A stretch of DNA of 64,000 bases. Origin: Pseudodesulfovibrio sp. JC047 (lineage in GTDB: Bacteria; Desulfobacterota; Desulfovibrionia; Desulfovibrionales; Desulfovibrionaceae). Below, in pieces: positions 45,579 through 54,299 of the stretch (its first letter is position 1; each line of letters begins with the position of its first letter). The notes beneath the pieces were generated by a model. It saw only the letters and a list, made by a program, of their open reading frames with translations, was not told the DNA's origin and ran no database searches. Made by a program: the position numbers and the translations under genes. Location of the stretch: contig NZ_WUEH01000003.1 of assembly GCF_010468615.1 (NCBI RefSeq), forward strand, positions 1 to 64,000. The letters are read 5' to 3'.

Positions 45579-45608
45579 TTGACACATTTTTATAATTGTG
45601 GCTATAAC
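45579..45608 (+). promoter_or_regulatory. Sigma70-type promoter of the TolC-like gene
   Basis: TTGACA at 45579-45584 and TATAAC at 45603-45608 with an 18-bp spacer, 43 bp before the start codon. The channel gene can therefore be expressed independently of the adhesin. Confidence 0.7.
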
Positions 45609-45650
45609 TTTTCCAGTAAGGAATTGAATTTTAATTAGATGGGGATCATC

Positions 45651-46985
45651 ATGAAAAAACTTGTTCTCGCAACACTTTTCTTTTCCCTTGTTTTGTCTGT
45701 TCCAGCAATGGCTCAGACGGACACGGGCATGACGGTGAAAGACAGTGTCGTTGCCGCTGTCAAACAACACCCGAAAATCAAGGCCATGCTGTTTAACAGG
45801 GACGCCGTATCCAAGGCACAACTGTCCGCATTGGGCCGTTTCTTTCCGTCTCTCAACCTCACAGGTGAAGCCGGTTGGCAGGAGTACAGCAGTGCCCTCA
45901 CTCGTTCCACCAACGTGGACAGACACACCCGGACACCCACCGATGTCACAGTCTCTGTCTCGCAACCGATTTTCGACGGCTTTGACCGTTGGAGCGATTA
46001 CAAACGGGAAGGTGCCCGCCTGACATCCGCTGAAGGCCGCTTGGTGGACAATGTCGAAACCGTGGCACTGGATGCCGTCCGCGCCCATGTGGACGTGGTT
46101 CGCATCCGTCGACTCGTGAATCTGGCCGGTGAAAACATCACCGCGCACCAGCAGTTGCTCGATTCCATTACCGAACGCGTTGAAGGTGGAGCCGGTAACA
46201 AGGCTGACGAAATGCAGGCAAAGGGCCGTGTCGCCCGTGCCGAGACCACACTGGTCACGTACATCGGCCAGCTTCGGGCAGCCGAAGCCGACTACGCCCG
46301 CACCGTTGGTGTGACGCCAAAAGTCCTTGATGATCCCGAATACAATCCCGAATACATCCCGGCTACCGCTGAGCAAATTCTGGATATCACCTTGGAAAAC
46401 AACCCCAAGATCGCCGTGTACAAAGCCGAGATCGAAGTGGCTGAGCGCACCAAGGGTGTTCTTGAATCCTCCATGTATCCGGAAATCGACGTGTATTACG
46501 CCCATCGCAACACCGATGATCTGGACGGATCCGATTCCTGGGTGCAGGATGACAAAGCCATGCTGCGCGCCAACTGGAACCTGTTCAACGGAATGAGTGA
46601 TTACAACGATGTCAGGACAGCGAGTGCCCGTGTTCGCGAAGCCAAATCGACTTTGCAGGACACCACGGACGATCTGATCCGTCAGGTAGCCGCAGCTTGG
46701 GCCGAATACGAATCAAGCATCGGTCAGATTGAAAAATATCAGGAAGCACTCCAATACAGCCTGGAATCCCTGGATATGTATCTGATGCAGTTCAACGTCG
46801 GTCAGCGTTCCCTGCTGGATGTGCTGGATGCAACCAACGAAGTTTTCAGCAACAAGGTCCAGCTGGAAACGTCCACCAGCAATCGCAATTTCACCTTGTA
46901 CAAATTCCTGGCTCTTGAAGGCCAGCTCATGAAGACCCTGGAAGTCGCCTCAAACACCTACGACGAACTTCCTGCTGAACAATAA
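45651..46985 (+). CDS. TolC-family outer membrane channel of the adhesin secretion system
   Basis: 444 residues with a clear signal peptide (MKKLVLATLFFSLVLSVPAM-AQ). OEP repeats follow: VAAVKQHPKIKAMLFNRD and LENNPKIAVYKAEIEVAERT mark the two homologous halves, and NVGQRSLLDVLDATNEVF is the typical late TolC/LapE motif. I chose the ATG at 45651, with GGGGAT just upstream, because it begins the signal peptide; the ATG at 45639 adds four residues. It is the probable LapE partner of the LapB/LapC-like exporter encoded on the other strand. Confidence 0.9.
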   Translation: MKKLVLATLFFSLVLSVPAMAQTDTGMTVKDSVVAAVKQHPKIKAMLFNRDAVSKAQLSALGRFFPSLNLTGEAGWQEYSSALTRSTNVDRHTRTPTDVTVSVSQPIFDGFDRWSDYKREGARLTSAEGRLVDNVETVALDAVRAHVDVVRIRRLVNLAGENITAHQQLLDSITERVEGGAGNKADEMQAKGRVARAETTLVTYIGQLRAAEADYARTVGVTPKVLDDPEYNPEYIPATAEQILDITLENNPKIAVYKAEIEVAERTKGVLESSMYPEIDVYYAHRNTDDLDGSDSWVQDDKAMLRANWNLFNGMSDYNDVRTASARVREAKSTLQDTTDDLIRQVAAAWAEYESSIGQIEKYQEALQYSLESLDMYLMQFNVGQRSLLDVLDATNEVFSNKVQLETSTSNRNFTLYKFLALEGQLMKTLEVASNTYDELPAEQ

Positions 46986-47009
46986 GCGACCTTACACGCG
47001 AGAACATCA

Positions 47010-47038
47010 GGGGACAGTCCACAGACTGTCCCCTTTTT
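47010..47038 (+). terminator. Terminator after the TolC-like gene
   Basis: GGGGACAGTC-CACA-GACTGTCCCC forms a ten-base-pair stem followed by TTTTT. Confidence 0.9.
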
Positions 47039-47344
47039 CGTGGCTAAAATCCCCCCACGGCATCTCTCTACAACTTCGTTTCATCCTAAAAAGGCCTTTG
47101 CCGCATGCCCTTGTACGCCCCAATCTCGCACACGTTTTCGGTCGCTCTGTCCAGAAACATTTCCCGTCGTCGCTTCGTGCTTCGTTCCTCCCCCGAACCA
47201 TCTTGACTCTAGGCCACACATGCCGCAGGGTACTTCTCGATAAAATTGACAGTCCCTCTTTTCCATCGCCCACACACTGACACCGAACTTCTCCTCCGGC
47301 TCCGCACGAGCCTTTGCCCCTCACTCGACCCCACCCCCTCCTTC
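47039..47344. other. Convergent intergenic spacer
   Basis: About 300 bp between two facing terminators. Short open frames occur on both strands, but none has a ribosome binding site, a normal composition or recognisable homology. I see no RNA gene or repeat. Confidence 0.6.
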
Positions 47345-47380
47345 TCAAAAAGAAGGCCCTGACGATCTCTCGTCAGGGCC
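47345..47380 (-). terminator. Terminator of the minus-strand secretion/protease operon
   Basis: GGCCCTGACGA-TCTC-TCGTCAGGGCC is an 11-bp stem. On the minus strand it is followed by TTCTTTTT. It lies 25 bp after the stop of the degenerate HD-GYP gene. Confidence 0.88.
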
Positions 47381-47404
47381 GGACAACCAGATGGATATGA
47401 TGGA

Positions 47405-49507
47405 CTATTCTTTTGGTGTGAGCAATTTCTCACCTGTGGGAGTCTTGATGACATCGGCCAGAGCCTGGACCACGGCGCTGTCAAACTTCGTCGTCTCACT
47501 GGACAGAATCCCCAAAGCCTGTTCAGGCTCTTTGGCACCCCGATAAGATCTTGGACGAATCATGGCGCAGAAAACATTGAGAACAGACAAAATACGCGCC
47601 AGCATGATCGTGTCGTCCCCCTTGAGCTGTTTGGGATATCCGGACCCATCCAGACGCTCGTTCATCTGATAAATGGCCAGCAGCACTCCTTCGTCGATAT
47701 CAATATCCTTGAGAATACGATACGCGTGTTCGACATGCTCTTCCATGAGAGCCATTTCGTCATCGGTGAGTTTGCCGGGCTTGGTAAGAATCTCGTTCGG
47801 CACAAACATCTTGCCGATCTGGGACAAATTAGCCGCGGTTTCGATCTCGGCCACATCCATTTCAGGCAAATGTAACGCCTTGGCAACTTCAACAGACAAA
47901 CCAGCCAACAACTTGGTATGCCCACCAAGATACGGGTCAGCCGCCTCAATGGTACTGCCCAAGGCCTCCATGGCACTCTTGATGAGTCGTTTATTCTGTT
48001 CCTGAGCCGCGACGAATTCCGTAATATCCCGGTACACTTCAACCAATCCTGCACACGTTCCGTCACTGCCACAATATGGAGACTTGGAAATCTGGAACTG
48101 ATGCCGCTGCGAACGCAGGAAAATAGGTTCATTGATAGTTTCTTTCCGGTTTTCCCGCATGACAATCTGATCGATTGATTCCAGTCGTTTCGCCGTGTCA
48201 AAACCAAAAACCGCAGCAGCATCCATGCCGATCAGCTCTTCCCTACTCCGCCCGACAGCATGGGCAAAGGCATCGTTGACATAGGTATACCGTCCTTCCG
48301 CATCCTTGAGGGTGATAAACTCATCGATATTGGCGTTGATGGAATCGATAAACCGTTTCTGATCATCAATCTGCGTTGCCAAAGCCTTGAACTCTCTGGC
48401 CACTCGTTGGCTTTGAACTCCAGTCAAAATCCACCAGGCCAAACCGGCCACGAGAAATGCCGTCAAAATCCCCAGACCAGCCACGATATACACGGTCCGG
48501 GTGAAATTATTGATTGGCGCAACAGCAGCATCATAATCGATTTCCTGAATCAGCCACCACTCCAATCCCGGAATCTTCACTCCCGAAGAATACACTTTCT
48601 GATTCCCGTTATCGACACTCGGACGGATGCCAAAAGGCAAATTCCCATCGGCATCAAGCGTAATGCCTTTAGGGACTTCCTTGAATCCTTCCACATTCCA
48701 AGGAGTCGCTTCCCGATAAATATCGCCATCCTTCTGGACAAGCCGTATTTTCTGGCCCTTGGTGTCCAAAGCTGAATTGGACAGCATTTCCGTAATCTTG
48801 CCGGACACAAGCCGGGTCATCATCAGGACACCGACCGCTCCTTCCGGTGAAACTTCATCAGTTCCGCCAACCGCATCCGGAGGGTAAATAGGGACATACA
48901 CGTCCATCACAATGCCCTGCACGGTTTTCCTGAGCGGCGAAAAACGCGGTCTGTTGGTTTCAATCGCGGCCTGCGCATCAGTAATTTGCGAATCCTTCAT
49001 GGGAGGCAAATACCCGTCAGTAGCGATATACGCTTCACCACTCCGGCTCAAAATACGCGCATTGATGAACCCGGCATACGTTGAAAACTCCCTGAGCATG
49101 TTCTCCATCATGGGCAACTGCTCAGCGAGGACAACGCCACTTTCATCGACTTCGTCCTCGGCATAAATCGTCCCGAAAAGGCTCGATAAGTCGCCGTCAA
49201 ATTCATCGATTTCAGATGCGTACAACCGAAAGAGATCCGATTTGATAAGCCGGTCACCATGGTGAGACAAATTGTCAAGGAAGGAGCTGATAACCTCGCT
49301 CCTGACATGGGTCAAAATGTCGAATCGTTTTTGCAAATTGTCCAGAACCCCGACTTCCTTGCCAGTGACAGCCCGGTTGGCAAGAAGGAGGATCCCCAAT
49401 GAAATGACCAGAACAAAAGAAAGGACAACGCCTATCTTGACGCCCTGCTTGGCTCCCCCAATGGACTTCGGGACCTCGGAAGCGGTTTGTGTTGTGTGTT
49501 CAGCCAT
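47405..49507 (-). CDS. Membrane sensor with periplasmic domain, PAS and degenerate HD-GYP domain (LapD-like role?)
   Basis: 700 residues from ATG 49505-49507, preceded by GGAG. Order: helix VVLSFVLVISLGILLLAN; a Cache-like periplasmic domain (about 40-330); helix IVAGLGILTAFLVAGLAWW; a PAS domain (FITLKDAEGRYTYVNDAF); and a C-terminal HD-GYP-type domain. The last has lost most metal ligands: the HD pair is SQ (NLSQIGKMF), the second His pair is MN (QMNERLDGSGYP) and a late Asp is Asn (LSVLNVFCAM), while DGSGYP is kept. It therefore probably binds or senses rather than cuts c-di-GMP. It is last in the operon with the LapG-type protease, the position and topology expected of a LapD-type inside-out regulator; that role is inference. 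Confidence 0.8.
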   Translation of the reverse strand: MAEHTTQTASEVPKSIGGAKQGVKIGVVLSFVLVISLGILLLANRAVTGKEVGVLDNLQKRFDILTHVRSEVISSFLDNLSHHGDRLIKSDLFRLYASEIDEFDGDLSSLFGTIYAEDEVDESGVVLAEQLPMMENMLREFSTYAGFINARILSRSGEAYIATDGYLPPMKDSQITDAQAAIETNRPRFSPLRKTVQGIVMDVYVPIYPPDAVGGTDEVSPEGAVGVLMMTRLVSGKITEMLSNSALDTKGQKIRLVQKDGDIYREATPWNVEGFKEVPKGITLDADGNLPFGIRPSVDNGNQKVYSSGVKIPGLEWWLIQEIDYDAAVAPINNFTRTVYIVAGLGILTAFLVAGLAWWILTGVQSQRVAREFKALATQIDDQKRFIDSINANIDEFITLKDAEGRYTYVNDAFAHAVGRSREELIGMDAAAVFGFDTAKRLESIDQIVMRENRKETINEPIFLRSQRHQFQISKSPYCGSDGTCAGLVEVYRDITEFVAAQEQNKRLIKSAMEALGSTIEAADPYLGGHTKLLAGLSVEVAKALHLPEMDVAEIETAANLSQIGKMFVPNEILTKPGKLTDDEMALMEEHVEHAYRILKDIDIDEGVLLAIYQMNERLDGSGYPKQLKGDDTIMLARILSVLNVFCAMIRPRSYRGAKEPEQALGILSSETTKFDSAVVQALADVIKTPTGEKLLTPKE

Positions 49508-49526
49508 AGTCAATTCTCCATCTGGT

Positions 49527-50261
49527 TTATGGTGTCGCCTTCTTTGGGGAAGGCGTGCCTGACTTCTTTCTCTTGGCGAATGTACTTTTCTTTTTGGGTG
49601 CAACGTGCATCCATCGATATTTTTCATTCACGGAATACTGCGGAATATAATGTTTATACTTTTCGTGCGACAGCACCATGTTCGTCTGGTTATCAAGGAT
49701 GTAGATATCGTCACCGACATAGACCGCCAAAACAGCATGTCCTATGCCTCGAATGGAATCCTTGACTGCAACAATACGCATATGATCCTGTGAAAAACCA
49801 AGCTCCTGAAGCGCGTAAAACTTGGCGATTGAATAATCTTCGCAATCACCTGATTTTCTCAAGAATTCCCACGGAGTCGCCCAATACTCGCTGACGCCCC
49901 AGTTGGCCTTGTCCAACCGATAGGGCCATTGATTGAAAAACTTGGTTACCGCCTTGAGTTTATCCTTATCTGGTTTACTTTTGAGCTGTGTCTTCACGGC
50001 GTACCACTTGGATTTTGACGGATGGTTGGCGGTCTTGGCGTCCTGAAAATATCCTTTCCACGACTTCATTTTTGTCACCACTCGCGACCACTTGGGCAAC
50101 TTCTGAATTTTTCCCTTGAATTCCATGGTCCCCAACAGTCGGGGTTGTTTTACTTTTTGTGCGGCAAAACTCACACCAGTTCCCACCCCAAGGACGAAAA
50201 CGATGCACACAGCGCACACAACGGCTCTGGTCACCGTATGGCTTCCCAGTTTCCCCGTCAT
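49527..50261 (-). CDS. lapG: LapG-type periplasmic transglutaminase-like cysteine protease
   Basis: A 244-residue bacterial transglutaminase-like cysteine proteinase. A hydrophobic N-terminal signal (VVCAVCIVFVLGVGTGVSFA) sends it to the periplasm. The catalytic triad is visible: Cys in KSGDCEDYSIAKFYAL, His in IGHAVLAVYVG and Asp in IYILDNQTN. A tail of lysines and serines ends the protein. In Lap systems this enzyme cuts the adhesin N-terminus after a di-alanine and releases it. It lies between the adaptor gene and the HD-GYP sensor gene, in the same operon. Confidence 0.9.
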   Translation of the reverse strand: MTGKLGSHTVTRAVVCAVCIVFVLGVGTGVSFAAQKVKQPRLLGTMEFKGKIQKLPKWSRVVTKMKSWKGYFQDAKTANHPSKSKWYAVKTQLKSKPDKDKLKAVTKFFNQWPYRLDKANWGVSEYWATPWEFLRKSGDCEDYSIAKFYALQELGFSQDHMRIVAVKDSIRGIGHAVLAVYVGDDIYILDNQTNMVLSHEKYKHYIPQYSVNEKYRWMHVAPKKKSTFAKRKKSGTPSPKKATP

Positions 50262-50268
50262 GAAAAAA

Positions 50269-51597
50269 TCAACGCTCCCTCAACGCGTTCTGCTTTGCCT
50301 TGAGAATAGGTTTCAACAAATAATCCAGAACGGATTTCTTTCCGGTCAGGACATCAACACCAGCAGTCATACCCGGAATAATCGGCAATCGTTGGCCCCG
50401 GTACACGATGGCGTTCTGTTTGGTCCGCACCTTCACGAGGTAATGATTTTCACCCTTTTCATCTTCAATCGTATCCGCGCTGATATTTTCGACAGTCCCT
50501 TCAAGGCCTCCATATATGGAAAAATCATACGCTGTGATCTTGACCTGCGCCTTTTGTCCAGGATGCAGGAAGGCAATATCCGACGGCTTGATTTCCGCCT
50601 CGACTAATAACGAATCATCCAGCGGCACCACTTCCATGATGGACTCGCCGGGACGGATAACACCGCCCAACGTATTGACCATGATATGTTTGACAATTCC
50701 CTTGACCGGCGACCGCACATCGGTCCGAGTCACACGATCTCCGCCCGAACTGAGATTTTCTGTCAGAGAATTCAGTTCAAGCCGACGCTCGTTGATTTCT
50801 TCCAGCGATTGACTCCGAAACTCAGCCTTGCGTTGCTCGATCCGACCAAGCGCCTCCTTGGCAGCCCGCTTTACCCGGGGAATCCCCAAAGCCAAGGCCT
50901 CGACATCACCACGCAATTCGACAACACGCTGCTCCAACGCCAGATAATCCAATTCCGAATGGATTTGTTTTTCAACCAAAGGCTTGGTAATATTCCGCTG
51001 CTTGATGGCGACGTCCAGACTGCGCTGCAATTGACGTTTACGCCCGGCCATCTCGCTCACTTCCTGCTGTTTCTGCTCATACTGATCGCGCAACAACCCC
51101 AACTCAATTCTGAGTTGCTCCTGCTGTGCCCTGGAAATTCGCGATTGATCTTGTACCAACTGTGGGGCTTCCTTTTTCAGCTCCTCGCTGAAAATCGGTT
51201 CCCTGTCCTCGACTTCGGCAAGAAGTCGGGCGATAGCGGCCTTGTGTTCCAAAGCCTTGGCATAGGCATCTCGATAGTAACTGGCAGCCTGTTCGTTATG
51301 CAAACGACACAATATATCGTCCTTGTTCACTGTTTGCCCTTCTTGAACAAACAATTCACTCAGGATCCCCCCTTCAAGGTTCTGTATTTCCTGAATACGC
51401 TGAGAAGGAATAACTCGACCAAAGCCACGAGTGACTTCATCCAACACCGCTAATTTAGCCCAAATAACAAAAAAGATGATCAACAACACAATCGCTGTAG
51501 ACATGATATACGCGAACCGGCGACCCTTGCCATACATGGCCTGGTCCACTTCACTCATGAACAGCAGAACTTCTCTATCTTCTTTATGCTTGCTCAT
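50269..51597 (-). CDS. lapC: Type I secretion membrane fusion protein (HlyD/LapC-like)
   Basis: 442 residues. A single membrane helix near residue 30 (STAIVLLIIFFVIWAKLAV), a lipoyl-like segment (RIQEIQNLEGGILSELFVQE), a long coiled coil (about 110-290) and a C-terminal beta-barrel (VRTKQNAIVYRGQRLPIIPG, MTAGVDVLTGKKSVLDYLLK) are the HlyD signature. The ATG is preceded by GAGGTCGTC. It bridges the ABC exporter to the TolC-like channel. Confidence 0.93.
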   Translation of the reverse strand: MSKHKEDREVLLFMSEVDQAMYGKGRRFAYIMSTAIVLLIIFFVIWAKLAVLDEVTRGFGRVIPSQRIQEIQNLEGGILSELFVQEGQTVNKDDILCRLHNEQAASYYRDAYAKALEHKAAIARLLAEVEDREPIFSEELKKEAPQLVQDQSRISRAQQEQLRIELGLLRDQYEQKQQEVSEMAGRKRQLQRSLDVAIKQRNITKPLVEKQIHSELDYLALEQRVVELRGDVEALALGIPRVKRAAKEALGRIEQRKAEFRSQSLEEINERRLELNSLTENLSSGGDRVTRTDVRSPVKGIVKHIMVNTLGGVIRPGESIMEVVPLDDSLLVEAEIKPSDIAFLHPGQKAQVKITAYDFSIYGGLEGTVENISADTIEDEKGENHYLVKVRTKQNAIVYRGQRLPIIPGMTAGVDVLTGKKSVLDYLLKPILKAKQNALRER

Positions 51598-51604
51598 GAC
51601 GACC

Positions 51605-54076
51605 TCACAGGGAAACTTTGATTTTACCGGATTTCAAACCATCGAGAACAGCTTTTTTCGGGCCATCCACCACGATCTTCCCTCTGTCCATGATAACCAG
51701 CCTATCAACGAGATCAAGCATGGAATGCCGGTGGGTAATAACGATCAGGGTCTTATCCTCCACAAAAGGCCGAAGCCGTTCCTTGAGCCGGAATTCAGAC
51801 TGGTTGTCCATGTTGCTTGACGGTTCATCCATGATGAGAATTTCCGGATCAGGCAGGACGGCCCGGGCAATGGTCACGGCCTGGCGTTGCCCGCCAGACA
51901 ATGAAGAGCCACGCTCACCGACCATCATGCCGAACCCTGCTGGATGATCACGGACAAAGTCGTTCACCCCGGAGATATCCGCCGCAAAATTGATGGATTG
52001 GTCATCAGCCTCGGGCAAGCCAAAAGCGATATTGTCTTTCAAGGTGCCATAAAAAAGCAGGCTGTCCTGTGAAATGTACCCGACCTTTCGGCGCAAGTCC
52101 GCCACATCCATCTGGCGCAAATCGATATCACCGAGTTGAACAGCACCTTCAACCGGCTGGTACAACCCGACACACAATTTGCCCAGCGTGCTCTTACCGG
52201 CTCCGGTCCGTCCGACAATGCCCACTTTTTCACCGGGGGCCAATTTAAAATTGACATCATGCAGCACGGCCTTGTCCGTGCCGGGATAACTGAACGAGAC
52301 ATCCGTCATAGTCAGGGAAGGTTCAATTTCTCCATAATGAAATGTCTCTTTCTCATCTGGCCGCTCACTGGGCATCTCCATGAGCATATCAAGTGCGTTC
52401 AGCGCCATTCTGGACTGTTGGAAACGAGACAGCAATCCGGCCACGGCACTCAATGGGGCCATGGCCCGTCCGGACAGGATATTACAGGCAATCAGCCCAC
52501 CCACGGTCAGTTCTCCCTTGGAAATCAGAAAGACACCGATAATGACCACAGCCACCGACACCATCTGCGTGATAAACACGGAAAATGAAATCGAGATATT
52601 AGCCATGATTTTGGCCCGGCTATTGGACAAGGCGGACATCCCCACCACACTTTCCCACCGCGCCTGCATACGGCCCTCGGCCATACTGGTCTTGATGGTT
52701 TCAAGTCCCTGAACAATCTCGAACAACAGGGCGTGTTTCTGGGTGGATTCCTTATAATGATCTTCAATAATCCGCTGAAAGGGAATCTGAAGAAACAACC
52801 CAACGAGAATCACGATGGGAACCGCGATGAAAATGGGATAGGCAATCGGGCCGCCAATGAAATAAATGACGAAGATAAACAAAAATAAAAACGGCAGATC
52901 AATCAACGCAACCAGCGATGACGATCCAAAAAATTCACGCAGCGACTCGAACTCACGAATATTGTTGGCCACGGCTCCAGCGGATTCCGGCATGTGATCG
53001 AGCCGGGCCGACATGAGATGATTCATGATCCGGCTGCCGATGATGACATCCGCGTTTCGACCCGCGACATCCACGAAATAGCTGCGCAAATTTTTCAACA
53101 AAAAATCAAAAACATAGGCGATGGCGATTCCAATGGCCAAGGCCCACAGCGTTTCCATGGCATTATTTGGAATGACCCGGTCGTACACGTTCATGACAAA
53201 CAATGGCGACGCCACGATAATGATGTTGGTCATGATGGACGCGCCCACAACGTGTTTGTAAATGGGCCAAAACCGTCCGATCACACCCCAGAACCACCGC
53301 TTTGTCTTGAGCAATTTCAGTCCGGACACCCGCTTGTCGAGCTTGGAATGTCGATGACAGAAAATGGCATAGCCGGTGTATTCTTCTTCAAGCTTTTCCA
53401 ACGGAATTTCCGTTTCATCCATTCCGTGACCAGGCAGAACAACCCGGGCGGTCTCATCCGATGTTTCCAAAAGCACACAGGCATTGCCGCCACGCAACAA
53501 CAGGATGCACGGCAAAATGAGGCGAGTGATGCTCCGCAATTTTTCACGGTACACGGTCTTGGCCCGAATACCGATGCGTTCTGCGGACCGGACAATGGAA
53601 GCCGCGGTAATCACGCCTTCCTGTTGGGGAATCCCGGCCTTGAGCGTGGCCGAAGAGACCGGCTTGCCAAGCAGACGGCTGATAATGGACAGACAAATCA
53701 CCAATGGAGGCTGAAAATCGATATCCTTGGGCGATAACCGTTCGTCCGCCTCAACCTTGATCGGCTCTGGCTGGCCAGGTTGTCCCGGCATGGGTTGCCC
53801 TGATTGACCGGGCTGACCGGGTTGGCCGGGTTGGCCGGGTTGGCCGGACGCATTTTCGCTTGAAGACAATTTTTCTTTAATATTTTCAGTGATATCCGAT
53901 TGAGATTCAGAATGTGAAGACGGCGAAGATTGACTCTTTTCCCTGCCCGAAGAATCCGCGGATTCAGCGTGAACAGTGGTTCCAGAGCCCCCCCCGATCG
54001 GCGCCTTGGTCGAAATGTTTTCCGATTCAGTCGGCTTTGAAGCGTTTTTTGACGCGGCTTTTTTATCAACTGACAT
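51605..54076 (-). CDS. lapB: Type I secretion ABC transporter (LapB-like) with degenerate peptidase domain
   Basis: 823 residues from ATG 54074-54076 (MSVDKK). The N-terminal 110 residues are low complexity with Gly-Gln-Pro repeats. Next is a C39-peptidase-like domain (DIDFQPPLVICLSIISRLLG) lacking the usual catalytic environment, as in exporters of RTX adhesins. The membrane domain follows, then the nucleotide-binding domain: Walker A IVGRTGAGKSTLGKLC, signature SLSGGQRQAVTIARA and Walker B ILIMDEPSSNMD. It is the first gene of the four-gene minus-strand operon, seven bases from the adaptor gene. Confidence 0.92.
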   Translation of the reverse strand: MSVDKKAASKNASKPTESENISTKAPIGGGSGTTVHAESADSSGREKSQSSPSSHSESQSDITENIKEKLSSSENASGQPGQPGQPGQPGQSGQPMPGQPGQPEPIKVEADERLSPKDIDFQPPLVICLSIISRLLGKPVSSATLKAGIPQQEGVITAASIVRSAERIGIRAKTVYREKLRSITRLILPCILLLRGGNACVLLETSDETARVVLPGHGMDETEIPLEKLEEEYTGYAIFCHRHSKLDKRVSGLKLLKTKRWFWGVIGRFWPIYKHVVGASIMTNIIIVASPLFVMNVYDRVIPNNAMETLWALAIGIAIAYVFDFLLKNLRSYFVDVAGRNADVIIGSRIMNHLMSARLDHMPESAGAVANNIREFESLREFFGSSSLVALIDLPFLFLFIFVIYFIGGPIAYPIFIAVPIVILVGLFLQIPFQRIIEDHYKESTQKHALLFEIVQGLETIKTSMAEGRMQARWESVVGMSALSNSRAKIMANISISFSVFITQMVSVAVVIIGVFLISKGELTVGGLIACNILSGRAMAPLSAVAGLLSRFQQSRMALNALDMLMEMPSERPDEKETFHYGEIEPSLTMTDVSFSYPGTDKAVLHDVNFKLAPGEKVGIVGRTGAGKSTLGKLCVGLYQPVEGAVQLGDIDLRQMDVADLRRKVGYISQDSLLFYGTLKDNIAFGLPEADDQSINFAADISGVNDFVRDHPAGFGMMVGERGSSLSGGQRQAVTIARAVLPDPEILIMDEPSSNMDNQSEFRLKERLRPFVEDKTLIVITHRHSMLDLVDRLVIMDRGKIVVDGPKKAVLDGLKSGKIKVSL
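53764..53850 (-). repeat. Nine-base repeats encoding Gly-Gln-Pro in the exporter N-terminus
   Basis: On the coding strand, units close to GGCCAACCC are repeated about eight times, encoding GQPGQPGQPGQP and similar. Perfect neighbouring units (53818-53846) make slippage likely, in multiples of three residues. Confidence 0.85.
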
Positions 54077-54156
54077 ATGCACCACTTGGAATAAAATGAA
54101 AGCAAGAGGAATGACCACGCCAAATACGGGTCACACACTTCTTACAATATACTATA

Positions 54157-54187
54157 ATAATCTTTCCTCTGAGAGGTATTTTGTCAA
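54157..54187 (-). promoter_or_regulatory. Possible promoter of the exporter operon with palindromic centre
   Basis: On the minus strand, TTGACA (complement at 54182-54187) and GATTAT (54157-54162) have a 19-bp spacer. Between them is the palindrome CCTCT-G-AGAGG (54166-54176), a possible operator. The -10 match is moderate. Confidence 0.4.
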
Positions 54188-54299
54188 GAGTCAATTATTT
54201 AAGACAAGCTATCCCGATATGTTTGGATATTTTTCTCACATTTTTTTTCAAAAGGGCACACCGAGCCTAAAAAATCCGCCAAAAAAAGGAGGAAAAACG

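Noticed and set aside
47007-47348. Minus-strand frame of 113 residues in the convergent spacer
   Set aside because: Arg/Cys-rich composition, no ribosome binding site, and it crosses a terminator stem.
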